NCBI RefSeq assembly: GCF_007280555.1
Contig: NZ_VKDB01000001.1
Location: 1-64,000, forward strand
Direction: 5' to 3'
Source of the DNA: Deinococcus detaillensis
Lineage (GTDB): Bacteria; Deinococcota; Deinococci; Deinococcales; Deinococcaceae
DNA length: 64,000 nt
Positions 31,284 through 40,871 of the stretch are shown here, in pieces; position 1 is the first letter of the stretch; each line of letters starts with the position of its first letter. The translations under genes and the position numbers were made by a program. Under the pieces are notes generated by a model, which saw only the letters and a program-made list of their open reading frames with translations, ran no database searches and was not told where the DNA came from.

Positions 31284-32519
31284 TCACATCAGCACCACGT
31301 CCACTTCGTCGCCCACTTCCGCCGAGCCGCCCTCCGCCATCACGACCAGTGCTCCCGCCTCGCTCAGCGACCTCAGCACGCCGCTGCCCTGCTTGGCGTA
31401 GTCAAAGACCTCAGCGCCGCGCACCTCGGCCCGCCAAAAAGCAGTTTTGTCGGCCAGACCCCGGAAAGGCGTGCCGGCTCTCAGGCGCAGAGTGCTCAGC
31501 GGCTGTCCGGTCAGTGCTGGGCGCACGATCACGTGAAAGACCACCAAGCTGCTCACTGGATTGCCGGGCAAGCCGAACACCGGCAGGCCCCTCCAACCGC
31601 CGAGCATGGCCGGGCCGCCGGGCCGCATCCGAACTTTCCAGAAGCTGACTTGGCCGCCCTCGATCAGCAGGTCGCGCACGAAGTCGTACTTGCCCATGCT
31701 GACGCCGCCGCTGGTCAGCAGTACGTCCGCCCCGCCGATGCTGGTCAGCGCCAGTTCCAGCGCCTCCGGGCTGTCGGGTGCGGCGGGCAGCAGCACCGCT
31801 TCGCATCCGGCTTCCTGCAACATGCCCAGCAAACCGTACGCGTTGGAGTTATAGACCTGCCCTGCTGTCAGCGGCAGCCCCGGCTCCACCACCTCGTCGC
31901 CGGTGCTCATCACCGCCACTTTGAGCGGCCTCAATGTCGGGACTTCGGCGTGGCCTAGAGCGGCCGCCAGCGCCACGCGGGAAGGCGTCAGCCGCACGCC
32001 CGCCCGCAAGACCGTCTCCCCTGTCCGGAAGTCGCCGCCTTCGTGCCGAACGTCGCCGCTCAGGGCGGGGCGCAGCAGCACAATGTCGTCTCCAGCATCT
32101 TGCAGTTGCTCTACCGGACAAATCGCGTCTGCACCGTCTGGCAGCGGCGCTCCGGTGTAAATCCGCACCGCCTCGCCCGCGCCGACTTCACCCGCAAAGG
32201 CTTGCCCGGCGCGGCTTTCGCCTATCAGGCGCAGGCGAACCGGCGTTTCCCGCGAAGCCGAGAGCGTGTCGGCACCTCGGCAAGCAATGCCGTCCAGAGC
32301 GCTCTCGGTGGCCGAGGGGTGGCTGACTTTGGCGATCAGGTCGGCGGCCAGCGTGCGCCCGTAAGCGAGGCTCAGCGGCACGTGTTCTGTTTCCCGCTCA
32401 GGCAAAAGGGCGCTCAGCAGCGTGCGGGCTTCCTCCACACTGACAAACATCGGAAAAGTGGACGCAGGGGTTGAGTTCGTAGGAGTCGGGTTTTGGGTTG
32501 AACCAGAATCGGAAGGCAT
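31284..32519 (-). CDS. moeA: Molybdopterin molybdenumtransferase MoeA
   Basis: 411 aa. It inserts molybdate into adenylated molybdopterin. Landmarks: VSHPSATESALDGIACRGADT, RIYTGAPLPDGADAICPVEQ, MSTGDEVVEPGLPLTAGQVYNSNAY, the active-site GGVSMGKYDFVRDLL, and GLPGNPVSSLVVFHVIVRPAL. The start at 32519 is supported by TATGCT six bases upstream, giving a 20-residue Pro/Thr/Ser-rich head; Met24 is the alternative start. Works with the MoaDE fusion and feeds the coxSLM hydroxylase. Confidence 0.95.
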   Translation of the reverse strand: MPSDSGSTQNPTPTNSTPASTFPMFVSVEEARTLLSALLPERETEHVPLSLAYGRTLAADLIAKVSHPSATESALDGIACRGADTLSASRETPVRLRLIGESRAGQAFAGEVGAGEAVRIYTGAPLPDGADAICPVEQLQDAGDDIVLLRPALSGDVRHEGGDFRTGETVLRAGVRLTPSRVALAAALGHAEVPTLRPLKVAVMSTGDEVVEPGLPLTAGQVYNSNAYGLLGMLQEAGCEAVLLPAAPDSPEALELALTSIGGADVLLTSGGVSMGKYDFVRDLLIEGGQVSFWKVRMRPGGPAMLGGWRGLPVFGLPGNPVSSLVVFHVIVRPALTGQPLSTLRLRAGTPFRGLADKTAFWRAEVRGAEVFDYAKQGSGVLRSLSEAGALVVMAEGGSAEVGDEVDVVLM

Positions 32520-32610
32520 GGATCAAGCATAGGAGATGGATCTAGCGTTTATCGGGCGAGGTGCTGACCCGCCGCGCTTCTCACACAAATCACTCCCCAC
32601 TTCCCACTTC

Positions 32611-33594
32611 TCAAATGCTCAGGATTTTGGCGCACTTATAGAGCGCCCGGCTCACGTCCTTGCGCTTTTCCCAGGTTTCTTCAAACGGCACATACGTCAG
32701 CCCGCCGCCGGTGCGCCCGATCATGATGTTGGACTTGCCCGCCATCAAAGCTTCCACCGCGCCCTGACCCAGCCGCGAAGCCAGCACCCGGTCAGAGGAC
32801 ACCGGCGAGCCGCCGCGCTGGATGTGGCCCAGCACGGTCAGGCGGGTGTCGATGCCGGTGTGCTGGGTAATGGCGTTGGCGATGCCCTGCCCGCCGCCGG
32901 GGTAGCCCTCGGCCACGATAATCACGCTGCTGGCTTTGCCTTTGGCCTGACTTTCCCGGATAACGTCCATCAAGTCGTCCACCGATTTTTCGTCTTCCGG
33001 CAAAAAGACTTCTTCTGCGCCGCCCGCCACCGCCACGTCGAGGGCGATGTGTCCGGCGTGGCGGCCCATCACCTCAATCACGAAGATGCGCTCGTGGCTG
33101 GCCGCCGTGTCGCGCAGTTTGTCGACGGCGTCCAGGGCCGTTTCGACTGCCGTGAAGTAACCGATGGTGTGGTCGGTGCCGTAGAGGTCGTTGTCGATGG
33201 TGCCGGGGAGGCCGACCACCCGGATACCGTGCTCTTTTTGCAAAAAGTGTGCGCCGTGAAAGCTGCCGTCGCCGCCGATGACCACCAAAGCGTCCACGTG
33301 CCACTCGCGCAGGTGACGCGCTCCCTCAGCCCGCCCCTCGGCGCTGCGCCAGGTGTGGCTGCGGGCGGTCAGCAGCATGGTGCCGCCGCGCTGGATGATA
33401 TTGGCCACGTCACGGGGGCCGAGGAGGCGCAAGTCACCTTGGTGCAGTCCTTGAAAGCCGCGCCGCACCCCCACCACTTCGATGCCGTGATATGTGGCGG
33501 TACGGACGACGGCCCGGATAGCCGCGTTCATGCCCGGCGCGTCGCCGCCGCTGGTCAGCACCGCGATGCGCTTGATTGGAGTGGGTTCGGTCAT
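32611..33594 (-). CDS. pfkA: ATP-dependent 6-phosphofructokinase
   Basis: 327 aa, bacterial PfkA length. Nucleotide site [12 protein letters not shown] (residues 17-28), catalytic Asp134 in PGTIDND, and [17 protein letters not shown] segment [11 protein letters not shown] for sugar binding. The Gly111-like residue [15 protein letters not shown] points to ATP as donor. GGAGG precedes the ATG. It stands between moeA and rsmI on the same strand, with about 90-base gaps. Confidence 0.97.
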   Translation of the reverse strand: MTEPTPIKRIAVLTSGGDAPGMNAAIRAVVRTATYHGIEVVGVRRGFQGLHQGDLRLLGPRDVANIIQRGGTMLLTARSHTWRSAEGRAEGARHLREWHVDALVVIGGDGSFHGAHFLQKEHGIRVVGLPGTIDNDLYGTDHTIGYFTAVETALDAVDKLRDTAASHERIFVIEVMGRHAGHIALDVAVAGGAEEVFLPEDEKSVDDLMDVIRESQAKGKASSVIIVAEGYPGGGQGIANAITQHTGIDTRLTVLGHIQRGGSPVSSDRVLASRLGQGAVEALMAGKSNIMIGRTGGGLTYVPFEETWEKRKDVSRALYKCAKILSI

Positions 33595-33678
33595 AAGTCC
33601 TCCGCTGGGGCGAGTGGTTTTGGAAGCGCTTCCTTAGGGGAAGGCAGGTGAGCAAAAGGTGCTTGGCCGAGCGGTCAA

Positions 33679-34653
33679 TCAACCGAGTCGCGGTGCAGTG
33701 ACACTCAACGACAGCTGATAAGCGTCATTCTTACGCAAACCGCTGGCTTGGAGCAAGGCCCGGATTTCGCGGGCGTCTTTGCCAGCCTCCGCCCACTCCT
33801 GAGCGAGCTGCCCGTAATCTGTCTGGGTTACGCCGGGCAAGAGCTCGTCTGCCGCTTTGCCTGCCACCACCACCACGATTTCGCCGCGCACACCGCCCTC
33901 AAAGTGCTGGGCGAGTTCGCTGAGCGGGCCGCGCCGCGTTTCTTCAAACTTTTTGCTGAGTTCGCGGGTCACGCTGCCTGGGCGCTGCTCGCCGCAACTC
34001 ACCGCCAATTCCAGCAAAGTGGCGTGCAGGCGGTGAGGGCTTTCGTAGATCAAGCTGGTTTCGCTGCGCTGGGCCACCGCCGCGAGGCGTTCTTTGCGCT
34101 CGCGCCCCGAGCGCGGCAAAAAGCCCTCAAAGGTAAAGCGGGCGCTGCTCAGGCCCGAGAGCACCAATGCTGGAACAAACGCGGTGGCTCCCGGCAGGGC
34201 TTCTACCCGCCCGCCCAATTTAAGTGCCGCCGCCACCAGTTCGCTGCCCGGATCGCTGATGCCCGGACTTCCCGCATCCGAGATATAAGCGAGGCGCGGA
34301 TATTTGCTCAGCACGCTTTCGGCCCGCGACATGGTGTGGGCATCTAAGCGCACCAGTGGGCGCGAAATCCCAAAATGGCTCAGCAGCGCTCCGCTGCGTC
34401 GGGTGTCTTCGCAGGCCACCGCGTCCGCGCCGCGCAAGACTTCCACCGCCCGGTAAGTGATGTCGCCGAGATTGCCCACCGGCGTCGGCACCAGCCAGAT
34501 ATGTATGCCTGCAGTTTCTGTGCCGCCCAAGTCGTCTTCCCAGTCTGCCGAGTCCAACTCTGCCGAATCTGGGTCTGCCGAATTCGGTTCTGTCGGAAAA
34601 GCCAAGTCGGCAGCGTCAGACGCGCCGCGCTCAGACCAGTTCTGGGACATCAC
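33679..34653 (-). CDS. rsmI: 16S rRNA 2'-O-ribose C1402 methyltransferase RsmI
   Basis: 324 aa from GTG 34653. The core begins HIWLVPTPVGNLGDITYRAVEVL at about residue 50 and carries ACEDTRRSGALL, SDAGSPGISDPG and FEGFLPRSGRERKERL, all RsmI hallmarks. It methylates C1402 of 16S rRNA with SAM. The roughly 48-residue N-terminal extension is unusual and contains three NSADP-like 5-mers; the true start could lie closer to the core. Its start overlaps the end of a small antitoxin-like gene by 23 bases. Confidence 0.92.
   Translation of the reverse strand: MMSQNWSERGASDAADLAFPTEPNSADPDSAELDSADWEDDLGGTETAGIHIWLVPTPVGNLGDITYRAVEVLRGADAVACEDTRRSGALLSHFGISRPLVRLDAHTMSRAESVLSKYPRLAYISDAGSPGISDPGSELVAAALKLGGRVEALPGATAFVPALVLSGLSSARFTFEGFLPRSGRERKERLAAVAQRSETSLIYESPHRLHATLLELAVSCGEQRPGSVTRELSKKFEETRRGPLSELAQHFEGGVRGEIVVVVAGKAADELLPGVTQTDYGQLAQEWAEAGKDAREIRALLQASGLRKNDAYQLSLSVTAPRLG
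34544..34603. repeat. 15-bp tandem repeat in the rsmI 5' end
   Basis: The unit TCTGCCGA recurs at exactly 15-base steps (34544, 34559, 34574 and a decayed copy at 34589). It encodes NSADP-DSAEL-DSADW in RsmI, so the reading frame is kept whatever the copy number. Confidence 0.75.
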
Positions 34654-34861
34654 ATTCCGCTGGGGTAACGCGCTCGCTGGCCAAACCCGGTAAAGGGCGC
34701 AATTTGATTCGGATTTTCTTGGGTCGGTTGAGGGCGCTGCTGATTTTGGCCCGCAGCAACTCGCCCTCGCCCACCGTCACGGTCACGACGGTGCCTTCCG
34801 GCAGCTTTACGCCGATCAGCACCACCACTCCATTTTCAACCACGCCTTTGTAGGCCCTCAT
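34631..34861 (-). CDS. Small AF2212/DUF104-like (antitoxin-like) protein
   Basis: 76 aa. MRAYKGVVENGVVVLIGVKLPEGTVVTVTV at the start (residues 1-30) matches the AF2212-like/DUF104 pattern of small antitoxin-like beta proteins (VxENGVIxLPxxxxLPEG). The tail is basic (NRPKKIRIKLRPL). An upstream Met at 34909 gives 92 aa, but 34861 starts the fold. No PIN-domain toxin is adjacent; instead rsmI overlaps its last codons. Family fit moderate, function unknown. Confidence 0.6.
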   Translation of the reverse strand: MRAYKGVVENGVVVLIGVKLPEGTVVTVTVGEGELLRAKISSALNRPKKIRIKLRPLPGLASERVTPAECDVPELV

Positions 34862-34943
34862 GCTCGACAGTTTATGACGCCGGAGCGCTTCGTGTCGTCT
34901 TTTGCCCACAACTTAAGCGGAACTTCACTCTTTTGCGCCACCC

Positions 34944-35360
34944 CTAACCTTCCTTTCTCTGCCGCCGCTCGGCTTTGGCCAGCGCTTCTCTGAGCGTCAC
35001 GATCTCGCTTTCTTTCGCGCCGCCGAGTTGGGCGTAGCGGTCGATGACGTCCGCCGCCTCGCGCCTGCGGCCCATTCTCAGCAGCAATGTGGCGAGGTGT
35101 TCGCCGCCCACAAAGTAGGCCCGCGCTTGATTCGGGTGCAGCGCGGCTTGGGCGCGGGCTTCGTCCAGTTTGGTGGTGGAAACGCGGAAGCGGGTGACTT
35201 GAAAACGGATCAGAGAAGTGGCGACCACGAACGTCAGCACCACTGCCAAGGTAGAAGCGCTGAGCGAGCGCGATACGCCGTAGCCGCTGGCCAGCCTCAC
35301 CAACAGCGGAAAAAAGAACGCCAGTATTACGACAGTGGCCAGCGACGCTGCATAATTCAT
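34944..35360 (-). CDS. Hypothetical membrane protein with TPR-like tail
   Basis: 138 aa. Two predicted membrane segments (about residues 4-24 and 35-54), then a basic linker and a cytoplasmic helical part with a TPR-like ARAYFVGGEHLATLLLRMGRRREAADVIDRYAQLGG (about 78-113). GAGG lies eight bases before the ATG. Function unrecognised. Its stop is 82 bases before the small antitoxin-like gene. Confidence 0.7.
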   Translation of the reverse strand: MNYAASLATVVILAFFFPLLVRLASGYGVSRSLSASTLAVVLTFVVATSLIRFQVTRFRVSTTKLDEARAQAALHPNQARAYFVGGEHLATLLLRMGRRREAADVIDRYAQLGGAKESEIVTLREALAKAERRQRKEG

Positions 35361-35530
35361 AAGATCGGCCTCACGGATTTGGCCCTAATCGCTCGGCGGT
35401 CATGTCCAACATTGTAACAAGCCAGAGGCGGCCCGCTTTGGTAGGTAGTGAGAAGCGCTTAATTCCTGCAAATGTATTCCCCTGCAAAACAGCGCCGCTC
35501 CAGCACTCTCCAGACTTCCAAAGTATACCC

Positions 35531-35559
35531 TTGACAAAGTCTGAATAACGCGCTATAGT
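35531..35559 (+). promoter_or_regulatory. Orphan promoter 1
   Basis: TTGACA (35531-35536), 17-base spacer, TATAGT (35554-35559): near-consensus. Only about 25 bases follow before a terminator, so the product would be an RNA of roughly 40 nt. Confidence 0.75.
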
Positions 35560-35584
35560 TTTCCTATCAATCAAAAGAAGCCAG

Positions 35585-35606
35585 CCGCCCACGAAGGCGG
35601 GTTTTT
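35585..35606 (+). terminator. Terminator of orphan unit 1
   Basis: 5-bp stem CCGCC / GGCGG with a 6-base loop, then GTTTTTAATTTTATT. It ends the short unit begun at 35531. Confidence 0.75.
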
Positions 35607-35725
35607 AATTTTATTCTGAACCGGTATTCTTTCTTCGCCCTCGCCAGTCCGGCAGCCACTTGGGAAGTCGAAGACAGTTCAGCGTGTGTTCAGGCCTTAC
35701 CAGAACTGGATCTCAATGCATAAAC

Positions 35726-35754
35726 TTGACAGCGTCCAAATACCGCGCTATCCT
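35726..35754 (+). promoter_or_regulatory. Orphan promoter 2
   Basis: TTGACA (35726-35731), 17-base spacer, TATCCT (35749-35754). The stretch from -35 to -10 resembles unit 1 (shared GTC-AATA-CGCGCTAT positions). Only about 10 bases follow before a hairpin and T run. Confidence 0.7.
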
Positions 35755-35764
35755 TATCTTATCA

Positions 35765-35789
35765 CCGCCTGAGAAGGGCGGATTTTTTT
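35765..35789 (+). terminator. Terminator of orphan unit 2
   Basis: Stem CCGCC / GGCGG (7-base loop) followed by A and seven T. It lies 72 bases before the serine hydrolase ATG and could attenuate transcription into it. Confidence 0.75.
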
Positions 35790-35860
35790 GGTCTCTGGGA
35801 GCCAAATCCGCCTATGCTGAGGGCGTGAAAATCTACAGGTCTTTCCCTCAGCGCTAAGCC

Positions 35861-36859
35861 ATGTTTAGACCTGACCCCGCTGCTCAAGTCGCTCATCAAT
35901 TTGCCGACTCGCTGCCTGACGTAGACGCCCGCAGGCTCGGTACGGCGCTGCGCCGGAGCGTCAGGCCTGCGGGCGTGGTGGCCATCTCACAGGGCGCTCA
36001 GCGTTTGGTGTTGGGGCTGCGCGGCGCTCCGGAGAGCAGTTTTGAAATCGCCAGTGTCACCAAACCGTTCACAGCGGCTTTGGCTTTTGAGCTGGCCCAG
36101 CAGGGTCTGCTCGACCTCGACGCCCCGCTCTCGCGCCAGTTGCGGGCTTTTCGCGGCTACCCGCCGCACGTCACCGCCCGCGCCCTGCTGACCCACACGG
36201 CGGGGCTGCCGACCCATCCGCTGCGGGCCACGCTGGGCATGCTGAGTGACTTTCACAATCCGTATGGCCGTCTGAGCGCCGAAACCGTGCTGGCCTCGGG
36301 GCGGCGCTGGAGTGGGCTAGCCCGCCAGCAAGCCGGGCGGCTGTCGTATTCCAATTTTGGTTACGGCCTGCTGGCGCTGGCCCTCGCTGAAGCGGCGGGT
36401 GAACCTTACCCAGCAGCTTTACAGCGCTGGATTCTTACGCCGCTGGGCCTTACCCACATTGGTTTTGCGCCCCTCACCCCGCTGGCGACTCCACACGGCC
36501 TGCTGGGCAGCGCCAAAGTCAGCGGCTTCGGTGGCCTGATCGGCGCAGGAGGACTGTACAGCACCGCCGCCGATTTGCTGAGCTTTGCCGAAGCCCACTT
36601 TAGCGGGCGGCTGCGCGGCTGGGAAAAGCTCAGTGCCGTCCGCGCACCCGCGCCGCTCCTGGGCGTGACGGGCGGCTGGTTTGTAACCAAGTGGCGGCGC
36701 GAAGCGGTGTGGTGGCACGACGGCGTGGCCAGAGGGACGCGGGCCGCGCTGGGCTTTTCGCCTGACACCGGCAGGGCAGCGGCGGTACTGATCGGCAGCG
36801 GCGTGCCGTTTGGCGGCAACCACAGCGGGCCAGCCTCGGTGCTGAGCGAACTGCTCTGA
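35861..36859 (+). CDS. Serine hydrolase, beta-lactamase class C-like
   Basis: 332 aa. Nucleophile motif Ser65-x-x-Lys68 (ASVTKPF) and Tyr163-x-Asn165 (YSNFGYGLL); a C-terminal WWHDGVARG takes the KTG/HxG position. This is the esterase/DD-peptidase/beta-lactamase superfamily (Pfam Beta-lactamase). There is no signal peptide, so a cytoplasmic esterase-like role is more likely than a periplasmic lactamase. It lies downstream of the two promoter-terminator units. Confidence 0.85.
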   Translation: MFRPDPAAQVAHQFADSLPDVDARRLGTALRRSVRPAGVVAISQGAQRLVLGLRGAPESSFEIASVTKPFTAALAFELAQQGLLDLDAPLSRQLRAFRGYPPHVTARALLTHTAGLPTHPLRATLGMLSDFHNPYGRLSAETVLASGRRWSGLARQQAGRLSYSNFGYGLLALALAEAAGEPYPAALQRWILTPLGLTHIGFAPLTPLATPHGLLGSAKVSGFGGLIGAGGLYSTAADLLSFAEAHFSGRLRGWEKLSAVRAPAPLLGVTGGWFVTKWRREAVWWHDGVARGTRAALGFSPDTGRAAAVLIGSGVPFGGNHSGPASVLSELL

Positions 36860-36907
36860 GCTAAGGAGCCTGAGAAGAACTTCTGGCCCAACTCCTCGCC
36901 CGCTGCT

Positions 36908-39184
36908 CTACTGGCTCGGCGGCGCTTCCGGCTGCGGCACAATCTGCACCTCACCTTGATTGCCCTGAAAATCCACGTTGGGGTCGGTGCCGGTGGAGTT
37001 GGTGGGGTTGGCGGCATTGGGGTCGCTGGGCACCAAGTCTTCTGGCTGCGGGTAAGCGCTGGGGTCTTGCGGATTTTGCGGTTGGATTTCATTGGGTGTC
37101 GAGCTGGGATTGACTGGGCTGGGATTGACCTGAGCTGGAACGGGTTGGGCCGGAGTAGGTGCGGGCTGATCGGCTGGACTCGGCTCCGGCTTGGCCGCTT
37201 CTGGTGCAGGTTTGGAGACGGGCGCGGTGCGAAAGGCCATATTGACTTGCCGAACAACGGCGTATTCGATCCCTGGCGGCTCCTTGAAGGCGCTTACCGG
37301 GCTGCCTTCCAGCGAGCCGGACACCGCCTGCTGCCAGATCGGTGCGGGGATGGTGCCGCTGTAGGCCCAGGCGGGCAGTGAGCCGCCGGCCTGCTTGCCC
37401 ACCCAGACGGCTCCGGTGAGAGCCGGGGTGGTGCCGACAAACCACAGATCCTTGATGTCGTTGGTGGTGCCGGTCTTGCCAGCCACGTCGCGGCCCTCGA
37501 TGCGGGCGTTGTAGCCCAGACCGCCCTGAAAACGGTCGAGATCGTTGACCACGCCGCGAATCATATCCAGGCCCAGCCAAGCCGTCTGGGCGTCCCAAAC
37601 GCGGGTGGGGACGGGGGCGGGGCGGCTGTAGATGACTTTGCCGCGTGCGTCCTCTACCCGGCGCACCAAGCTGGGCGCGTAGTAATTGCCGCCGTTGGCA
37701 AACGGAGCGTAAGCGGCGGCCATTTGCAGCGGGCTGGCTTCCAAGGTGCCGATGCTGAGTGACAGGCCCGCGTCGGTGGGTGGAGTCATGCCGAGTTGGC
37801 GCAGCTTGTCCATGAACTTGTCCATGCCGATCTCTTGCCCCAGCCGCACGGTGGGGAGGTTGAGCGAGTGGTCGAGCGCGTACCTGAGCGTCACCTGCCG
37901 CCCGGTCCAGCGTCCGTCGTAGTTCTGGGGTCGGTAATCGCCAGTCAGCGGCGAGTCCAGCACGGTGTCCGACTGCTTCCAGCCTTCCGAGAGCGCCAGC
38001 GTGTACAGCAGCGGCTTGATGCTGCTCCCGACTTGCCGACGCGCCTGAAGAGCGTTGTTCCAGTCTAGTGGGCGGCCTCCAGTCAGCTTTTGGCCCACCA
38101 GCGCCCGCACTTCGCCGTTGCTGGGGTCGAGCAGGGCAATGCCGAGGGTCGCGCCGTCCGGCAACTGGGCCTTCAAGCTGGCGCGTTCGGCGGCGCGTTG
38201 ATCTTGTAAGTCCACGGTGGCGTAGACCTTGCCGCCGCCGTAGAGCGCTTTGCGGCCAATCTGAGCGGTGAGTTCTTGCTCCAAAGCCTGCATAAAGTGA
38301 AAGGCCGGTTGGGTCTGGGTGGCCGGATTGTTGTCAGACAAGCTCTGGGGCCGCTCCAAGGTGGCCGACTGCACCTGACCATTCGCGCCCCAGGCGATGC
38401 GCCAGCCTGACGGATAAATAGGCGTTTTCCAAGCGGCGTCGGCCTCGGCCTGCGTGACGCGTTTATCTTCGACCATTCGGTCGAGCAGATCTTTTTCCAG
38501 CGGGCGAAAGCCGCTGAAGTCTTTGTAACGGGTGTTGGGCGCAGGAATCAGGGTGGCGAGGTAGACGCTCTGGGCCAAGTTGAGCTGCGACGCCGGAACG
38601 CGGAAATACGCCTGCGCCGCCGCGCCCACGCCGATGATGTCGCTTGCGCCGCCGTCTCCCCAGTATATGACGTTCAGGTAAGCGTTCAGAATCTGGTCTT
38701 TGCTGAACTGATTTTCGAGCTGGTAGGCCAGCACCGCTTCCTTGAATTTGCGCTCGGCGGTGCGGGCGCTCTTGAGGTTGCTCAGCAGCGTATTTTTGAC
38801 GACCTGCTGGGTGATGCTGGAGCCGCCTTCCAAGTTATTTTGGAACAGGCCCCTAAACAGCCCGCGCCCGATGCCGATGATGTCTACCCCGCCGTGATCG
38901 TAAAAGCGCCGATCTTCGCTGGTAACAGTTGCCCACTTGGCCGAGGAGCTGATCTGCGTCAGCGGTAAAAGGTCGCGGTTGACGCTCTGGCCGCTAGACA
39001 GCGAGGGCGTCAGGGTGGCGACGAGTTTGTTTTGGCGGTCATAGACCCGGGTGGTGCCGCTGAACTCCAGCACGTCGAGGTCGGTGACGCTGGGCAGATT
39101 GCGGCCCCACAGGTACCACATGCCGCCCGCCGCCAACAGCGCCAACACCACCAAAACACCCAGAGTTCTCAGCAAAAAACGCAT
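36908..39184 (-). CDS. Class A penicillin-binding protein (PBP1A-like)
   Basis: 758 aa. One N-terminal membrane anchor (about 5-26), then the glycosyltransferase GT51 domain with Glu90 in [10 protein letters not shown] and [12 protein letters not shown], then the transpeptidase domain with Ser387-x-x-Lys390 (SSIKP), SLN in DHSLNLPT, and KTGTT starting at Lys570. It polymerises and crosslinks peptidoglycan outside the membrane. The last 110 residues are a Pro/Glu/Asn-rich disordered tail. TATGCT eight bases before the ATG suggests a leaderless mRNA. Confidence 0.95.
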   Translation of the reverse strand: MRFLLRTLGVLVVLALLAAGGMWYLWGRNLPSVTDLDVLEFSGTTRVYDRQNKLVATLTPSLSSGQSVNRDLLPLTQISSSAKWATVTSEDRRFYDHGGVDIIGIGRGLFRGLFQNNLEGGSSITQQVVKNTLLSNLKSARTAERKFKEAVLAYQLENQFSKDQILNAYLNVIYWGDGGASDIIGVGAAAQAYFRVPASQLNLAQSVYLATLIPAPNTRYKDFSGFRPLEKDLLDRMVEDKRVTQAEADAAWKTPIYPSGWRIAWGANGQVQSATLERPQSLSDNNPATQTQPAFHFMQALEQELTAQIGRKALYGGGKVYATVDLQDQRAAERASLKAQLPDGATLGIALLDPSNGEVRALVGQKLTGGRPLDWNNALQARRQVGSSIKPLLYTLALSEGWKQSDTVLDSPLTGDYRPQNYDGRWTGRQVTLRYALDHSLNLPTVRLGQEIGMDKFMDKLRQLGMTPPTDAGLSLSIGTLEASPLQMAAAYAPFANGGNYYAPSLVRRVEDARGKVIYSRPAPVPTRVWDAQTAWLGLDMIRGVVNDLDRFQGGLGYNARIEGRDVAGKTGTTNDIKDLWFVGTTPALTGAVWVGKQAGGSLPAWAYSGTIPAPIWQQAVSGSLEGSPVSAFKEPPGIEYAVVRQVNMAFRTAPVSKPAPEAAKPEPSPADQPAPTPAQPVPAQVNPSPVNPSSTPNEIQPQNPQDPSAYPQPEDLVPSDPNAANPTNSTGTDPNVDFQGNQGEVQIVPQPEAPPSQ

Positions 39185-39288
39185 ATGAAGCCAGCATAGC
39201 GCCCACTGCTAAGCGGCGACTAAGCCGCGCCGAACTTCTTTTGGCTTCCCCTGCACCCACTCAGCAGCCCCGCGTTAAGATAAAACGC

Positions 39289-40371
39289 GTGACCAACTTA
39301 GACGAAACAGGAGCGCTCCGGCGCACGCCGCTGCACGCTGCTCACCTGAAGGCCGGAGCCAGAATGGTGCCGTTTGGCGGCTGGGATATGCCCGTTCAGT
39401 ACGCCGGCGTCAAAGCCGAACACGCGGCGGTGCGCCAAAGCGCGGGCATGTTCGACGTGTCGCACATGGGCGAATTCCGTGTGACGGGGCCGGACGCCGA
39501 AGCCTTTTTGCAGTACGTGACCACCAATGATCTCAGCAAACTGCGCCCCGGACGTGCTCAGTACAACTGGTTGCCGGGCGAGGCGGGCGGCCTGGTAGAC
39601 GACATCTACATCTACCGCGTCTCAGCCGACGAATTTTTTATGGTGGTCAACGCCTCCAACATCGCCAAAGACTGGGCGCATTTGACCCGGCAGGCCGCCA
39701 GGTACGGCGCAGTGCTCACCGACGAATCGGATCAGTGGGGCCTGATCGCCGTGCAGGGGCCGAAAGCGGCTGACCTCCTGCAACTGCACGCCGACACCGA
39801 CCTGATCGCCCGCAAGAAAAACAGTTTCTTTTCCGCTCACCTTTTCGGCCTTCCGGTCTGGCTGGCCCGCACCGGCTATACCGGCGAGGACGGCTTCGAG
39901 GTGTTCGTGGCCGCCGAACAAGCTGAAGAGATGTGGAACCAGCTGCTGTCGGTGGGCCTGATTCCCGCTGGCCTCGGCGCACGCGACACCCTGCGGCTGG
40001 AAGCGGGTTTTCCGCTTTACGGCCACGAGTTTTCCGATTCTATTCACCCGCTCAGCAGCACCTACACCTGGGTGGTCAAAGACAAACAGCATTTGGGCCG
40101 CGAGCATATCGACCTCGCGCCCAGCCAAAAGCTGATCGGCCTTGCCCTGGACAAAGTGCCGGTGCGCGAAGGCTATCCGGTGCAGCTTGACGGGCAAGTG
40201 GTGGGCCACATCACCAGCGGCAGCCTCAGCCCCACGCTGGGCTACCCGGTGGCGATGGCCCTGGTCAACGTTCAGAGCGCCGACGCCGAGGCCTACGGCG
40301 TGGAAGTGCGCGGTAAGCTGCATGAGGCGCGGCGGGTGGCCTTGCCGTTCTACAAAAAAGCGGACGTGTAG
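39289..40371 (+). CDS. gcvT: Aminomethyltransferase, glycine cleavage T protein
   Basis: 360 aa from GTG 39289. It transfers the methylene of the glycine-derived intermediate on GcvH to tetrahydrofolate. Landmarks: [49 protein letters not shown], and [19 protein letters not shown]. An open extension starts at TTG 39241; the GTG is preferred because TAAGAT lies seven bases before it and the domain starts there. Followed by gcvH at 62 bases; no gcvP follows in the window. Confidence 0.94.
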   Translation: MTNLDETGALRRTPLHAAHLKAGARMVPFGGWDMPVQYAGVKAEHAAVRQSAGMFDVSHMGEFRVTGPDAEAFLQYVTTNDLSKLRPGRAQYNWLPGEAGGLVDDIYIYRVSADEFFMVVNASNIAKDWAHLTRQAARYGAVLTDESDQWGLIAVQGPKAADLLQLHADTDLIARKKNSFFSAHLFGLPVWLARTGYTGEDGFEVFVAAEQAEEMWNQLLSVGLIPAGLGARDTLRLEAGFPLYGHEFSDSIHPLSSTYTWVVKDKQHLGREHIDLAPSQKLIGLALDKVPVREGYPVQLDGQVVGHITSGSLSPTLGYPVAMALVNVQSADAEAYGVEVRGKLHEARRVALPFYKKADV

Positions 40372-40433
40372 CGCTGCTGGTTGCAAGCCTCTTTTCCCAC
40401 ACATTTGCACTCAAAATCATGGAGAATACCGCT

Positions 40434-40796
40434 ATGAATATTCCTTCAGAACTGAAGTACGCCGCCAGTCACGAATGGCTCAAAGATGACGGCACGGTGG
40501 GCATTTCCGACTTCGCGCAAGATCAGCTTGGCGACGTGGTGTACGTGGAGTTGCCGGAAGTGGGCCGCGAGGTCAAGGCCGGCGAAACAGTGGCTGTGGT
40601 CGAGAGCGTCAAGACCGCCTCGGACATCTACTCACCGGCCAGCGGGACGATCGTGGCCGTCAATGAAGCGCTCGGCAGCGCACCGGAGCAGGTCAACGGC
40701 GAGCCTTACGGCGACGGCTGGCTGTTCAAGTTGGACGTGACCGAAGAAGGCGGCGACCTGATGGACGCGGCGGCCTACGAAGCGGCCAACGGCTAA
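40434..40796 (+). CDS. gcvH: Glycine cleavage system H protein
   Basis: 120 aa. The lipoyl attachment site is Lys60 in VESVKTASD. It shuttles the aminomethyl group between P, T and L proteins. GGAGAA Shine-Dalgarno; an in-frame ATG 15 bases upstream is not supported. It is last of the gcvTH pair, followed by an inverted repeat and a convergent gene, so GcvP must be encoded elsewhere. Confidence 0.96.
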   Translation: MNIPSELKYAASHEWLKDDGTVGISDFAQDQLGDVVYVELPEVGREVKAGETVAVVESVKTASDIYSPASGTIVAVNEALGSAPEQVNGEPYGDGWLFKLDVTEEGGDLMDAAAYEAANG

Positions 40797-40820
40797 GCAC
40801 TGAGCTTTGCGGCAACCAAA

Positions 40821-40854
40821 AGCGTGGCCCCCGGTGGTATCCGGCGGCCACGCT
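40821..40854. terminator. Inverted repeat between gcvH and TM2 gene
   Basis: 9-bp perfect stem AGCGTGGCC / GGCCACGCT with a 16-base loop between two convergent genes. There is only TTGC after it, so a weak or factor-assisted terminator. Confidence 0.5.
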
Positions 40855-40871
40855 TGCTGTGCCATTCAGCG

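Noticed and set aside
35371..35592. 73-codon minus-strand frame over orphan promoter 1
   Set aside because: It runs antisense through a near-consensus promoter and has no start signals of its own.
39185..39288. Glycine riboswitch in front of gcvT
   Set aside because: The gap is about 100 bases and the gene looks leaderless, so there is no room for an aptamer.
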